Positions 21,666 to 34,436 of a DNA stretch of 64,000 bases are shown here, one piece after another. The position numbers were made by a program, and so were the translations under genes. The stretch comes from Crocodylus rhombifer (lineage: Eukaryota; Chordata; Crocodylia; Crocodylidae): positions 558,001 through 622,000 of the forward strand of contig JAVSML010000045.1 in assembly GCA_038503035.1 (NCBI GenBank). The letters run 5' to 3'. Each line of letters begins with the position of its first letter. Position 1 is the stretch's first letter. The notes below the pieces were generated by a model. The model searched no databases. It was not told the DNA's origin and was given only the letters and a program-made list of their open reading frames with translations.

Positions 21666-23413
21666 TTGGTTCTCATGGGAGAATTCGATCACCTTGATAT
21701 CTACTGGAAGGGTAATACAGCAGTGCACCGGCAATCCAGAAAGTTTCTGGAGAGTTTTAGGGACAGTTTCTGGTGCAGGTGCTGGAGAAGCCAACTAGGG
21801 GCCATGCTCTTTTTTACCCGCTGCTCACAAACAGAGACAAATTGGTGGGGAATGTAGTAAAGAATGGCAACTTGAGCAGCAGTGACCACAAGATGACTGA
21901 GTTCAGGATCCTGACAGAAGGAAGAAAGGAGAGCAGCAAAGGAAGGACCCTGGACTTCAGAAAAGCAGACTTTGACTTTTTCAGGGAACTGATGGGCAGG
22001 ATCCACTGGGAGGCCAGGCTGAGGGGGAGGGGAGTCCGGGAGAGCTGGCTGTACTTTAAAGAAACCTTACTAAGGGTGCAGGAGAAAGTCATCACAATGT
22101 GCAAGAAGACTAGCAAGTATGGGAGAAGACCAGCTTGGCTTAGCAGGGAATTCTTCAGTAAGTTAATACACAAAAAGGAAGCCTATGAGAAGTGGAAACT
22201 TTGACAAGCAATTAGAGAGAAATATAACATTATTTCTTGGGCATGCAGGGATGAAACGGGACACATCTCGATGAGTGCGGTTGTGCAGCTTGTGGTGCTG
22301 CAAACCCATTTGCAGTGCCACATACTGTACAGTCCAGTGTATTCCACACTGCTCTGTTTTTTTTCCCATGGATTTTTTTGACCCCTAGATATCAACAGGA
22401 AAAAAAACAGCAGTACACACTCAGGCAGTGCATGCTGCTGAAAAGCAGAGCTGGGCTACCCACAGCTGCACTGTGGCTGCTGGCCAGCTCATCTTGGTAA
22501 GATCAATGCAGCTGCAGCCCCAAGAAGCCCCCAGAGTGGAGTGGCCCTGAGGTCAGTCCTGGGCTGGTTTTGTTCAATATTTTCATCAGTGATGTGGCAT
22601 ATGGGAGAGAATGCACCCTCGGCAAGTCTGTAAATGACACCAAGCTGAGGGGAGTAGTAGGTACGTTGAAGCATAGGCAAGGACTCAGATAGACCTCAAC
22701 AAATTGGAAGATTGGCCAAAAAGAGATCTCATGAGGTTCAGTAAGGACAAGTGCAATGTCCTGCACAAAGGATCGAAGAATCCCATGCACAGCTACAGGC
22801 TGGAGACCAAGTGGCTAAGCAGCAGCTCTGCAGAAACGGACCAGTGGATAGTAAGCTGAATATGAATCAGCAGTGTGCCTTTGTTGCAAAGAAGGCTAAT
22901 GGCATACTGGGCGGCATTAGTAGGAGCATTGCCAACAGATGGAGGGAAGTTATTCCTCCCCTGTATTTGCACTACTGAGGCCACATCTGGAGTATTGTGT
23001 TCAGTTTTCCAACCTCCTGCCCCGCCCCAAAACAGAAAGGATGTAGACAAATTGGACAGTCTACAAGAGGGTAACAAAAATGGTTAGGAGACTGGGGCAC
23101 ATATCATCTGAGGAGAGGCTAAAGGACCTGGGATTATTTAGTCTGGAGAGGAGAAGACTGAGGAGGGATTCAGCTACCTGAAGGGTTGTTCCAAAGGGGA
23201 TGGAGTTAGACTGTTCTCAGTGTGGCAGATGACAGAACAAGGAGCGATGGTCTCAAGTTGCAGCAAGGAAAGTTTATATTAGATATTCAGAAAAACTTTA
23301 TCAGTAAGAAGGTAGTAAAACACTGGAACAGGTTACTCAGAAAGGTTGTGCACTCTCCATCCTTGGAAGTTATTAAGACCCAGCTAGGCAAAATCTTGGC
23401 TGGGATGATCTAA
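21666..23413 (+). pseudogene. CR1 ORF2 relic lacking the RT fingers and palm start
   Basis: The endonuclease block reads MGEFDHLDIYWKGNTAV (usual GDFNHPD), so the catalytic Asp is Glu. The frame at 21,773-22,204 encodes the endonuclease C-terminus and linker (SSSDHKMTEFRIL, then TLDFRKADFDFFRELMGRI). RT sequence from the fingers through motif A is missing and replaced by unrelated DNA. RT sequence resumes at about 22,550 with a GLVLFNIFISDV-like stretch. The C-terminal end is at 23,222-23,413 (NFISKKVVKHWNRLLRKVV). It is clearly nonfunctional. Confidence 0.82.
22258..22530. repeat. Unassigned 270-bp segment inside CR1
   Basis: The CR1 reading frame is recognisable up to about 22,257 (ACRDET) and again from about 22,531. 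The DNA between them is not CR1. It includes CAGCTTGTGGTGCTGCAAAC and CCATGGATTTTTTTGACCCC. It has replaced, not merely interrupted, the RT core. It may be a separate repeat that inserted alongside a deletion. Confidence 0.55.
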
Positions 23414-23549
23414 CTGGGAATGGTTCGGCTTTGATCAGGACCTGCTTTGATGATCCTGCTTTGATCTAATTGGGGATGGTCCTGCTTTGAACTAGATGAC
23501 TTCCTGAGGTCCCTTCCAACCTTAATTTTCTATGGTTTTATTCTATGAT

Positions 23550-26194
23550 CTCAAACCACAATTTAGCATATCCCTTATGCCACACAAAGGCGTGATATAT
23601 TATATTTGCCAATGTATCTATAGGTGTAGGTGTAGAGAAGGTTATACTACTACACTTCATGATTATGGAAGGCCTGGCTAGCTCATGAGATACAATGTTT
23701 AAAGGAAATTCTTTAAGTAAAAATTAACTATAGGAAATCTCCCAGGTTCAGAGTCTCTGCATACAAGTGAAACCTGTCTGTTCTTTCTGGACATGGTCTC
23801 CTTTTTAGTATAATGAATTAGCATCCTTTGTTACTTCAGAAGCATATTCTTTACTTCATTGTCTGTTACTTTTTTGTATATCTGTGCATAGGATACAAGA
23901 ATATTTTCCATTGACTTTTCATTGTATTATTGGCAGTCAATGTATTTCCTTTACATTAGCATTTGGTTGAGTTTTCTTGGCATTTCCTGAATTTATTACT
24001 ACAATTTAAAATTGGTTATGTGTTAACGAAAATCAGGGGGGTGTTATATGTCATAGGGAGCTATACTAATTTCCTTTTAGCCCTTTCAGTGGTAGGGGAC
24101 CCTTCCAGGAAAACTAGTTCTTCATTGCTAGGTCTTTGCCTACTATTTTACTGGGGATAGTCCCTCTTCCCCTCCTCCATTATGCTTAAGGTCAGCAATA
24201 GCATGGACTGATCTCTTCTTTACTCCAATTTTCCATACTTCTGGCAGGACTACAATAGCCAGAATCCATTAAATATGGAAATGACACTCTAACAGGTACC
24301 AAAAGGAGCTATAGAAAAGGTCCATCAAGCGTGCTTCTACGTCAAAGGCAAAGTGAGAGCTAACGTTCTGTTCCTGAAGGTGATTTTCCCATGCTACAGA
24401 GCTCCACAACGTCTTAGAACTTTTCCTAGCTGACGTAGGTTTAACAGGATGGCCTAAGCCCCATACTTCACCCTCAGAATAGGACAACACTGAAATGACT
24501 AATAGTAGAAGCAAAGTATTTGATGAGATTATATGCAAGACAAGTACTATTAAGCATATGAAAGATGTTGAAGGGTGCTGTTTTAGTGCAATCTAATAAT
24601 AACAGTAGCTACAGAACACCTATGTACGGGATCTTGACAAAGGATTCCTCAAGAAGAACAAAGTTTTCTTTTGGTTAGAAAAATGTTTCTGCTACAGAAA
24701 AGGACAACAGGTCACTCAAAAACAGAATAGCAAATATTAGCTGCAAAAAATGTGGCATATTTGATGCAATATTCTGAAATGTCAATACTCTCTGAAATTG
24801 CTAAATCTGTTCATCACTTCAAAGGAGGTCAGATTGCCAAACTAAAACATTTGACATCAATATTTTGCTTAGAGCAAATAGTGATTTAGGACTTTTACTA
24901 TTTATATGCTATCTTGACACTCAGCTGGTTATACAAGAGATGGATTTTACAAGATGTTTTTATGTCAAAAATTTTATACAAAAAAAATTACAGCCAATAC
25001 CCAAAGAACTGATAAAACACCCTGCCGTCCTCCTGCCTTGTTAAATATTTTGTTTCTTCAATTGCAGCTGTGCTGGAGAAAGCCACTGTGCCTCTATTCA
25101 GAATCAAATGGAGAGAAACTGCTTGAGAGAAGAATTTAAACCTAAAAATACAGCATTTGGAACCTGCTCGAGGCCTCTGATTTTTTCCTATTGACTTCAA
25201 TTAATTTTAATGTTTCAATTTTTTTATTATGTTATTAAAATCAGAACACACATAGAATAAAGTTTTGCTGTCTGCTCTCATTCAGAAGAAAATGAAAGCA
25301 CAGCCTGAATTGAATGATAGAGCCCTGCTTTAATGTCCAGCCATGTGGTTTCTCCATCAAAAGCTAATGAGTAAAAGATGAAATTCCTCTTCTAGTTTGC
25401 ATATATCTTCTTGCAAGGATTCTGCTGAGCAGAAGCATAATTGGAGACTATTTACAACTGATTCTTGTACTTTTTAATCCTAACATCATTTGCCACAAAA
25501 TGACTCTTGTTTTACAAAAATCAGGCATTTGCAATCTAAGATGTGCTCATGGACACTATTGGAAATAACCTAAACACAAAGACCATGCCTCTGAAAGTAT
25601 TTTGATAACATATGAAAAAACAGCAGGTTTTAAGTTTGGAGGGTTCCTATAAAGAAAAAATATATAGTACTACTATCATATGGATCTGTAGAGTAATTCA
25701 CTAGTAGACAAATTATTGGGGATTTGTCCATGCTCCCATTTGGGTGAACAGAAACCTTTCTTGGCATAAATGATGAGCAAGTTTTAGGTAAGGAATAGAT
25801 TTCCTATACCATCTAAACAGTGTCTTCACTAACTAAGCCTCATTCATTCTGTTTCATGTTCAAAGGAGGAATTTTTCCATTCAGTGAGAAGAAGACAAAA
25901 AAAATCTTTTCTTGTGTGCTCAGGTTTTTTGAGCTGAAGTAATTTTTATCACCTACAACACTCCTCTTTCTCATAATCCCCTGATTAATGCTGATTAATA
26001 AAGTGCTGAAACCTTTGAACAACTAGCCATCTGGTGTCCAATTTGAGAAGCTTGTTTGCTTATGGTTGAGCAAAGGGGTCATTTACTATTATTGCTTTAA
26101 AAACACCATGAGATTTGCATGGAAAAAAGCAGTTGTAAATGTGAAACAGAAGTTAATAGTAATAATTATTCCTAGTATTGTTCATAAGTAGTGT
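23550..26194. other. Unassigned AT-rich interval
   Basis: No credible exon, RNA gene or named repeat is visible. Open frames are 60-90 codons long, at chance level for the length, and have no recognisable domains. Confidence 0.5.
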
Positions 26195-26335
26195 TCTATA
26201 TGTGGAGATTTACTTAAATTGTAAGGTCCTAAGCACAGGGAGCAGGTCTGTGCATACAGTACCTTGCACAATTAGGACCTGGCTTTTGACTAGGAATTGT
26301 GGACATTGCAACAAGAACAATAATAATTAATGAAG
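26195..26335 (+). mobile_element. Old SINE/LINE 3'-end relic
   Basis: The stretch AAATTGTAAGGTCCTAAGCA, then CAGGGAGCAGGTCTGTGCAT, ACAGTACCTTGCACAATTAG and finally AACAATAATAATTAATG follows the order of a widespread amniote repeat tail (GCAGGGA, ACAGCGCCTAGCACAATGGG, AATAATAAT). The family name is uncertain. Confidence 0.5.
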
Positions 26336-27144
26336 TTCCAAGGGAACCTGGGATTCCATGACTGAAGAAACTATACAAAAGCACAGTACGAGGCAGTCCT
26401 TCCTAAGAGCTTAACATGTAAATGAACAAAAAGAAGGAAGGATGAGGAAAAAAGCAAAAAATAAAAATTAATTCAAATAATATCTTTTTTATTAGTGTTA
26501 GCATTCTGAATTTTTTTTTGACAAAAATGACCATTAGTGTTTGTTAGGAGGTAATTAGATTAGGTTACATTTTAAGAGAAATTTTTACAACCCTATAAAG
26601 ATGGAATCCTTCCACCTTGATCAAGTTAAACACAGACAGTATTTCTCTCCCCTCCATTAAGTTGCCCATTTCCACTCTTGCTGACAGAAAAAAATGAGAG
26701 GCTGTCGCTCTTCAGTTGTAGCTCCTGTTCATTCCACTTAAGTCTCAAAGGGTTAGAAGAGCTTATCTCCACTGGGAATTTTGCTAGCATAATTATGAGA
26801 TATTTATAGCTGTATACTAACACTAGTATAATTTCTCAGGTGGGCATTTCTTATTTTAATTTATACAACCCTCTTATTTTAGAATAAGAATGATCACACG
26901 GGGAATGATATTAGTATACCTGTGGCAGTAGAAATACACTAGTCTACTTATATAGTAGACAGAGCATGTACCTCTGATATAAGTCTCTTGGCATCAGTAG
27001 GATTATACAGAGGATGAACTGGACTCGGTCACTAGAACAACCTGAAGTATGATCAGGGAAGTAAAAAATGAGTTCAATAACTGACATGTATGTCTTCTAT
27101 TTGGTGACTACATCACTGGAAAAAAAGGGGAAAATAACTTGATG

Positions 27145-27215
27145 TGAGGCAGGATGCTTTAGTGGCTAGAACACTGGCCCCTGATATGGAAAAGACACAG
27201 ATTCATAAAAATATT
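27145..27215 (+). mobile_element. MIR-like SINE head fragment
   Basis: TGCTTTAGTGGCTAGAACAC followed by TGG and ACACAGATTC resembles the tRNA-derived head of MIR/CORE SINEs (AGTGGTTAGAGCACTGG). It is short and diverged. Confidence 0.5.
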
Positions 27216-30200
27216 TAGCTATCCAACTTCCATTGATTTCCATATAACACTTTTTACAAAATGTAATATTATGTGGCTACTGGTATACCTATAACACATT
27301 TAATTATCAGTACTATAGAATTACAATGTATGTTTTTAGTACATGCACCTTTTTAGAGAGAACATTCTTCTTAATGTTTAGGTCACAATCCTGAAAATAT
27401 GTATTAGAATTTATGTATGTCCATGAGTAATCCACTGACTACTATAAAAGGCATTACTTCAATGGGGATATGAGCAGATTGAACAATTATACTGAGTTAA
27501 AAAAGTAAGGTGGAATTTAACATGCATCAGCTCTTTTTTACCTACTATAGAGTGAACGGAAGCTAAATTGCAGTAATTCAGCAATTGTTTCATTCAGAGT
27601 TAAACTGCCCCAGTTTAACTTTTACTTACCATAGGACGGAATAGACAGACAAAACATTTACAACAGATCATCTGATGTTAAATCTCTCTCCCTGATTCTG
27701 CTTTTAAATTAGTATAATTGTTTCATCTCCCCATACTCGGGGATTACTCATGATGGTGAGTGCTACCATAGCAGGGAGTATCTGAATCTTAATTATAATA
27801 TTGAAAGCCAGTCCTCACTCTCACTTGCATTCTCTCTCCCCCTCTATATGCAATAATGTGTATATATACATACACTTTTCTTCTAGATTTGCTTTTCTGC
27901 CCTTAATAAATTATCTTTATCCTCCTTTTTAATCTTACAGCAAGACAAAGAAAGCATGTGGTGTGAGAAACATCCTCTTATCAAAGAATCAGTTTCCTTC
28001 CTCTAAATATTAGCTAAAGCAGAAGAATAAATGGCTAAGATCCCTTTTGTCTTTTTGGGAAAGCAGTGTAATGACTTTTTCTTAAAGTTGGCACTTAAAA
28101 ATTTAGAGCTCCCATTTTCCAGTGCTGAAATGCAACCCTGGGGCCAGTTCAGACACGGTGTGATGCAGGCCAGTTGAATTGGCTGATGGTTCTACTGTGG
28201 ATGAGTTAAAGAAAGAATCACCCCAAGCAATGGTAGCTCTCAGAAGGGGGCCTGCCCTTCAACAGTTTAAAGCCTTTGAAGAAAGATTTCCTTTGAGCAA
28301 TGTGAAGTCTTTGCGGTGATGGGAAACATACATTTATAATTACAGAAGAACACAGTGTACAGTAAGAATGGTATAAAAGCATGCGATTTACAGTGTCTAA
28401 GGAGAACTTTGATGTAGAGGGCCCCACTGACCTATTTTGTTGCTGAAAGGACTAGAAACATAAGGGCCAACTCTGACTGCAGTTGCAGAGATGTAGGCTA
28501 TGAACAACAGTCTCTTCTCTTTCTTCCTCCTCAGCACCACCCAGTATTAAATGAGCATAGTAATACTATCTGAATACAAAATAACCATGCATAAATAACA
28601 TTAATAAAGTTTGCTGTACTTCCCCACTGGGGAATACGCACTAAAAAGAACCATTGTGGATCAGCAGGCAGATCGGGGAAACAATTTGGAAGTTGGTATG
28701 GAAAATTCATTGAAACCATCAATCCAGAACACAGTTGCAGTTTAAGGGGAAAAGAAAGGCTAATAAGATACTATGTTCAGAGGGACAGAACACAAAACAA
28801 AATAAAGGGTTTTGTTTTTAAATGAGGTAGCTGATATTATGGGAATTTATACGATATTGTGTGCACCATATGTGATTCTGCGTACTGCAGTGGTCACCAT
28901 ACTATAGGAAGACTGTATTCTTACCTCTGGGGTTGTGTAGTATGGTGAACTAATCTGATACAAAAGACAGATGTCCTCCCCCATTTTTGAAGAGGAGCAA
29001 AGGATTGAGAAAAAAAAAAGATGGCCTGGAACAATGACTGCAGTGCCTCCCCTGCCATGCTCCTGAGCTCGAAATCACTTCCACATGACCAAGGAAATGT
29101 TGAGGCTTCGTAGGAATTCCATACTAAGGCCCTAGAGCTGAGTGGAGAGAGAGCTGGCAAGCAATTATTTCAAGGAGTAGGCTTATCTGGGTAAGAGGCC
29201 AGCATTCTGTGGCAAAAAGCCCTGGGAACTAATCTTGCTGAGAGCATGAGTACAATTTAATATTGTATATGGACTTTTAGAAGCAGGCTGGGTATCACTT
29301 CTTAGAAATAGACTCATGCAGCTCAGTTCAGAGTTGAATTTGGATTTAAATGCCCATTCACTTCAAATGTGGGTGTGTGAACATCAGGACGTTCTTGGTT
29401 CAATCCATTATGTAGCCAGGTCAATCCTTTGCGAATCAGGACTAAATTAGGATTGTCAAACCCTGCCCAAAGCTTGCCATCGTATTGGTGTCTAATGATT
29501 TGGTTCATGCCCATACTTAATTCTTTTGATGTAATCATTGTTTGCCTTGCCTATTACTTTGCCTGGAAGAAACTGGTGATGGAAATTGGAAGACCAAGTT
29601 ACAGAAAAACAACATCCTTCACTGATATAGCTGCAGCATGAGCACTGATGTATAGTGCAGGCAGTGTGGGTGTGCTGTAGCAGGAAAAGAAAATAAAGTA
29701 TATATTGTGAAAACTCTTTATACAGCTATTCTATACTCTTTATACAGCACTAGACAAATATGGGTCAGTGTCAAGGTTAGCACAGTTTATGCAAACACAG
29801 ATGTGTACCTCTAGGTTTAACCAGCTATCATTGCCCACTCAAACCTAATGAATAACAATAACAAAAGAAATTCTGGGAGTCAGGGGAGAAAAGTGATCCC
29901 TTTTCCTTCAAGAACTTTCTTTTAAGGAAAAATTGGCAGTTTTGAGGGTTGAAGTTTTGTTTGGTTTCTAACAAGTAATGAGTACTGCTGAATGCTGTAT
30001 AGAAAGCCATCCAAGCTTTCTATTTTCTAAAAGCATGGTAAAGTGTATGACACTGATAGCCTTTTAGGGCTATCGATATTGTTCTTCTATATTTCTCCTC
30101 TATATTTCTACCAAACAATATGGACATTGATTCTAAAAATGTAATAGTCATGGTCTTGACATGTTTTAAGCTAAAAACATTAATTTCTACAACCTGAGTT

Positions 30201-30904
30201 AAAGAAACAGCCCTCCCTGTAGCTATGACTCATATTCTCTGCAGATTAAACACAGGCAAGGACAGGTACTGCACAATGACTCACAGATGATCCTAAATGT
30301 TAACTTCCCCTTGCCAAGACCCCAAAATCTTGACCTATAGGGATCCATGCTGTGCAGTGTCTTGAGATCCAGATACCAAACTAGTGCCGAGGAATAAGGC
30401 TACCTCGTTTGATTTCATTCTCTCTAGATTGTAAATATATATCTCATACTTTTCCCAAATGCAATACATAAGTCTTATTGTCACTCTGAGCATACAAAAG
30501 TATGCTTATATGGCAAATAGAAAAAGGCATGTCATGTTGTGTTTGCTCAATTAACACTGAGCAGAAATTCGGGAAATTTTCCCTGGGGCAGGTGGGAAGA
30601 GTGCAGTAAAACCGTGTAAAGGAGAGTCTCACCACTGCAATAAAAGCTGGGCAAGGCCTGGCACAAAGGAGCAGTTGCAGGGAAACACCCATTTTGCTAG
30701 TCCATGATTCTGTCTGGAGACAGCACATCTGTTTACCAGCTTCTTTTATTTTGGATTGAACAGAGGGTGTGGGGGGAGGGGAGCTGTACGGAGGACCAGA
30801 CTGCTTGTTTATTAACAAAACTGTTTACTTCCCTGTAACAATCTACCAAACATCCTCAATGTACTGACCTGCAGAATATTAGTGGATTCACAGTGCCCCA
30901 CCTT
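27216..30904. other. Unassigned AT-rich interval
   Basis: No supportable gene or repeat name. A TTCAGAGTTGAATTTGGATT stretch near 29,328 recalls TIR-type sequence, but no partner end was found. Confidence 0.5.
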
Positions 30905-30985
30905 CCAAGGTAATTATTACGTGCCCTATTTTATAGAAGCGAAAGTTGAGACAGGAAAAGATTAGATGAGCTACCAAAGCATTGC
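30905..30985 (-). mobile_element. MIR/CORE-SINE relic
   Basis: The plus strand reads CCTATTTTATAGAAGCGAAA, then GTTGAGACAGG, which is the reverse complement of the MIR segment that encodes the CCTCAGTTTCCCCATCTGTAAAA region. The copy is short and diverged. Confidence 0.55.
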
Positions 30986-31124
30986 ACTACTGATTTTCCA
31001 ATTTGGAAGTCCTGGTGTATAAACTTGTGCATGTCAATAAAAGGGAGGAGAGAAGCACCTATTCTAGAAATAGGGTATTTATTATTTATTCAATATGCTT
31101 TATAAGAATCAACTGAGCCAAGAA

Positions 31125-31320
31125 TTTCAGAAGTGACTGGAGATCCTGGGTCCCTCAGTTTATGGATGCCCAACTCAACGCACTTTTCAGTTGGCCTGAT
31201 TTTCTGAGGGTGGGTGTTCAGTACTTTTTGTGAAATCAGGCCTCTGGAAGTTGCTTCCTATTGGGTACCCAAGAAATGGAGGCATCTAAATCTGCTGAAA
31301 ATCTAGGCCTTTTAACAATA
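31125..31320. mobile_element. Old amniote MITE relic
   Basis: The internal inverted pair GGCCTGATTTTCTGA (31,193-31,207) and TGAAATCAGGCC (31,231-31,242) is typical of an old DNA-element family in sauropsid genomes with GCCTGATTTTCAGA-type ends. An outer GAATTTCAGAAGTG and CTGAAAATCTAGGCC pair may be the true termini. Confidence 0.5.
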
Positions 31321-31433
31321 CAAATAAGTTCCAGATAACTATTCCTAGGGTTCCTTTTTTTTTTTTGACATAGCCTGGCCCAGACTGTCTTACCCAGCAC
31401 CATACCTAGGCTTCTGGTAGCCCTGTGCTTCCT

Positions 31434-31767
31434 ACAGATTCATTGGGGGTGGCCAGCAAGGAATAGGAGATGCTCTTTTTACCAGGGCACCCCTTGGAAT
31501 AACTAAGAACAACAGCCACAAACTGACGAAAAGCAGATTTAGGTTGGACATCAGGAAGAACTTCTTTATGGTAAGGGTTGCCAGAATCTGGAATGGGCTT
31601 CCAAGGGAGGTGGTGCTCTCCTCTATCTTGGGGGTCTTTAAGAGGCGGCTGGACATGCACCTGGCTGGGGTCATCTGACCCCACTGCTCTTTCCTGCCCA
31701 GGACAGGGAGTTGGACTCGATGATCTGCTGAGGTCCCTTCCAACCCAAACATCTATGAATCTATGGG
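31434..31767 (+). mobile_element. CR1 3' end, ORF2 C-terminus and 3' UTR
   Basis: The plus-strand translation from about 31,485 gives CR1 ORF2 C-terminal blocks ending in the common LAGVI terminus near 31,677, then the 3' UTR and the tail ATCTATGAATCTATGGG. The copy is 5'-truncated. Its similarity to the copy at 52,340-52,670 is high by eye, suggesting the same younger subfamily. Confidence 0.85.
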
Positions 31768-31986
31768 CGAACTTTTAATATGGGACCACCTTGTGCCAGA
31801 GATAACGATAATAATCATTTTTAAATTACCATTTTGGGGCCCCCTTTCTGTCCACACCCAAGGAAGCCACCCAGTTCACCCCTGCCTGTGTTGGGCCGTG
31901 GTCTTACCTATGTCACAGAGAATAACTATATAGAGGCTTAGCTCCACCTCCATGTATCTTCAGCCAACATATAAAACATCTTATGG

Positions 31987-32325
31987 CACGAATTTTCAAC
32001 TAGGGTGATGCAGCACCCTTGGTTGCCTTAATACTTTTTCAAGGGTGTCCCAGGGTGCCGCACAATGTTAGAACTGTTTAGTTGTGCAAACATGATTCAC
32101 AAGATAAACCCAGAGATTTCAAATAGGAATTGATAGTGTTAAAAACATTCTTACCTGTTGTCTGAGTTCTTTGCAACAGAAATACTGCTTTACTAATTTT
32201 TTTCCTAGTCAGGAAACAAATGAATACTAAGAGCTACCATTTTTCAAGGGCTGCCTCAAGTCTAACAAGTGCTGCCTCAAATCTGAAGAGGAGTGCCTCA
32301 CATCTAATAATGTTGAGAATCACTG
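31987..32325. mobile_element. Nonautonomous hAT-like element with probable duplication
   Basis: The left end CACGAATTTTCAAC and right end GTTGAGAATCACTG (reverse complement CAGTGATTCTCAAC) are inverted repeats of the CAGTGGTTCTCAAC type. Flanks TCTTATGG (31,979-31,986) and TTTTAGGG (32,326-32,333) match at 6 of 8 positions. The 339-bp interior has no coding capacity. Confidence 0.75.
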
Positions 32326-32913
32326 TTTTAGGGTTTATCTAATTTCTGGCTTTCATTTTAACCATTAAACTGCCTCTATCCTCCACTTAGGGGGGTTCCA
32401 ACCGCCTTGAACTCCAGATACCAATGAACACAGACAACACAATGAACAGGAGTTAGAACAGACCTGAGCAAAGCAGGTTTCCCCATTCATATTAATGGCA
32501 TGCTGTAATGCCTCATTCTTGCTGTGTGAGACTATTAATCAGTGATACACAGAAGCCTTTTGGCATGTTCCTATGATGGCACCCATGAGGAAATACTGCT
32601 GATGTCCTGAATCCAAGGGACACTCCCAGAACAGAAAGAAAATGTTTTCCATAGTGTCAAGACATCTGAGTCTTTTGGGGTTTTGTTAGAGGGAGGAGAA
32701 AGAATGGAAATCAGCTCTACTATAGTTTTCTCTTTCTATATCTCTTACCCTTATGGCTTTATGTACTTTTTATGGAAGGATTTCAATTTTACCATCAGAT
32801 AATCTCCCATCTCAAGCTCATTTATGTTCTTTTAGGTCAATTGTTCTCTTGCAACTGTGGACGTACACAGACCTGCGGCAGAGGTGAAAACAGAACCTAG
32901 ACCTCTTTTTCTG

Positions 32914-33167
32914 GGTGTGTCTACACAAGATGCTTAATGTGCAGAGCACTAATTCTACTGCCAATTAATGTGGCAGGCAACGCTCATGCTAGTGCACTAA
33001 TGCGCAGTAGATTTAGTCTAATGCGCAGTAGTAGAGCCACACAAAAATCTTTCATCTGTGCTAACGCGCAGTAGCACCAATTATAGTGGATTAAGTTAGT
33101 ACCTGTCATTACAGGTACTAAATTCAACACACTGTAATTACAGTGCTTTAATGAACATGTAGACATA
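32914..33167. mobile_element. MITE with GTGTCTACAC-type inverted ends
   Basis: The left end GGTGTGTCTACACA and right end CATGTAGACATA are inverted. CTG precedes and follows the element, a possible 3-bp duplication. Inside, a GCGCAGTAG motif occurs three times. It is related by its ends to the element at 51,030-51,396. Confidence 0.6.
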
Positions 33168-33469
33168 CTGTCTGTAGAGTTGTTCTCAGAGGGGAGCCTA
33201 TATCCTAAATAGCTGCTTCACTTTAATTCTCAAACCAATCCAATGTTTGGGGGAAGTGGTTTGACATGCCACTACACTCAAATAAAGAAGTCACAGAAAA
33301 AAAAAATCACTTTTTCTTGGTTGCTATACAGACATGATAGGCAACCTTGTAAATTTAGCTCTGAGGAGTTCACAGTCAGTGGCTTTAGTCCTGCAGTCAC
33401 ATAAAGACTATTTATGTGACTAAAGTTGGGTGCGTATGTGAGTGTTTATAGGATCAGGTTTCTCTGTTT

Positions 33470-33575
33470 TCAAGATGAAGGAACTGAAGTACAGAGAGAC
33501 TGGAAGCTTTGCCCAACATCAAACAAGTTTGTTGCAGGGAGAACAAATAAAGCCATCTCTCTCTAGTCTTTGGCA
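33470..33575 (-). mobile_element. MIR/CORE-SINE relic
   Basis: AAGATGAAGGAACTGAAGTA, CAGAGAGACTGGAAGC and TTTGCCCAACATCAAACAAG occur in the order expected for the reverse complement of the MIR core. Confidence 0.75.
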
Positions 33576-34247
33576 AAAGTCTACCCTTTCACTCGATTTC
33601 TTTTTTCATCTCTAGTTCTCTTATTAGATCACCAAAGCCATTCATTTATTGATGCACATTAGATCCTTCTTGGAAGTATTGCATATCATCTATGTACTGC
33701 ACACTCAGTTTCCTGTGAAGTATTCTGCTTTTTATCTTCAATAAGTTATACAACTACACCAACTTATCGGTTGTTGAGAAGGGTGCAACTGAAACTGATT
33801 TACATGAAAACACAGACACATTGGCAGCTGAATTTCTATAGTCATGTTGAATAACTTTTGTCCTGGTCTAGTGTTTTGAAGTTAAATTCTGTTCATCTGC
33901 ACCCACCAGTGCTTACACTGTTCTCAGTGCCAGCTAGAGACAAATTCTGTAACATAGGTAAAGTTCCAGTTACGACCATGACATCTTCTTTATCATGAAT
34001 AGAAGTGTAAGTTAAATAGAGCCATCCTTCCAGAGCTGCAGCATACAAGAGAAGCTGTGTACTGACTTAAGTCAGTCCACAAGTTGCCACTGCTATAGAC
34101 TTGCCCTGCTAGTTGTTAGTTCATTTTTCTCTTTTTGCTCCCAACCTAAGAGCTAGTCTTCCCTGCAAAAAGCTTCTTATTTATCTCGAGAAAGAAAATT
34201 AAGTCAAGGAATGATGCTGTAGCCATTATGGGTCAGGACATATGCAA
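33576..34247. other. Unassigned interval
   Basis: No supportable gene, RNA or named repeat is visible between the MIR relic and the foldback repeat. Confidence 0.5.
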
Positions 34248-34436
34248 GAGGCAAGGATTTTTGTGGTGGTATCTTTTATTGAATCAACTGCACAGCTGGG
34301 TGGGATTTAGACAAGCTTTTGGGCATAAAGTGTACAAAGTTCCTCAGGTGACCTTTGTTCCTGAAAGCTTGTCTAAATCTCTCCCAACTATGCACTTGGT
34401 CTAATAAAAAATATCACCCACACAAATACTTGCCTC
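34248..34436. repeat. 189-bp foldback repeat with 73-bp arms
   Basis: The left arm (34,248-34,320) and right arm (34,364-34,436) are imperfect inverted repeats around a 43-nt centre. GAGGCAAGGATTT pairs with AAATACTTGCCTC, TCTTTTATTGAATCAACTG pairs with the ACTTGGTCTAATAAAAAATA side, and TAGACAAGCTTT pairs with AAAGCTTGTCTA. A half copy lies at 37,292-37,356. The family is familiar from sauropsid genomes, but I cannot name it securely. Confidence 0.75.

Larger units (their letters stand above)
21500..23549 (+). mobile_element. CR1 LINE, second long copy with an internal foreign segment
   Basis: It begins with the same TTGAAAGTCTCTGG and GGTGTCTGCTGTAGACCACC segments seen at 6,090-6,170. It continues through the endonuclease end and linker, is interrupted near 22,258-22,530, resumes in the RT at GTCAGTCCTGGGCTGGTTTT, and ends in a degenerate TTCTATGG/TTCTATGATC tail. 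Near the 3' end the 10-mer CCTGCTTTGA occurs three times (23,440-23,490), a small local duplication within the 3' UTR. Confidence 0.85.

Noticed and set aside
34248..34436. Possible microRNA precursor
   Set aside because: The arms are long and the sequence matches a dispersed repeat with a second partial copy nearby, so a foldback transposon is the simpler reading.
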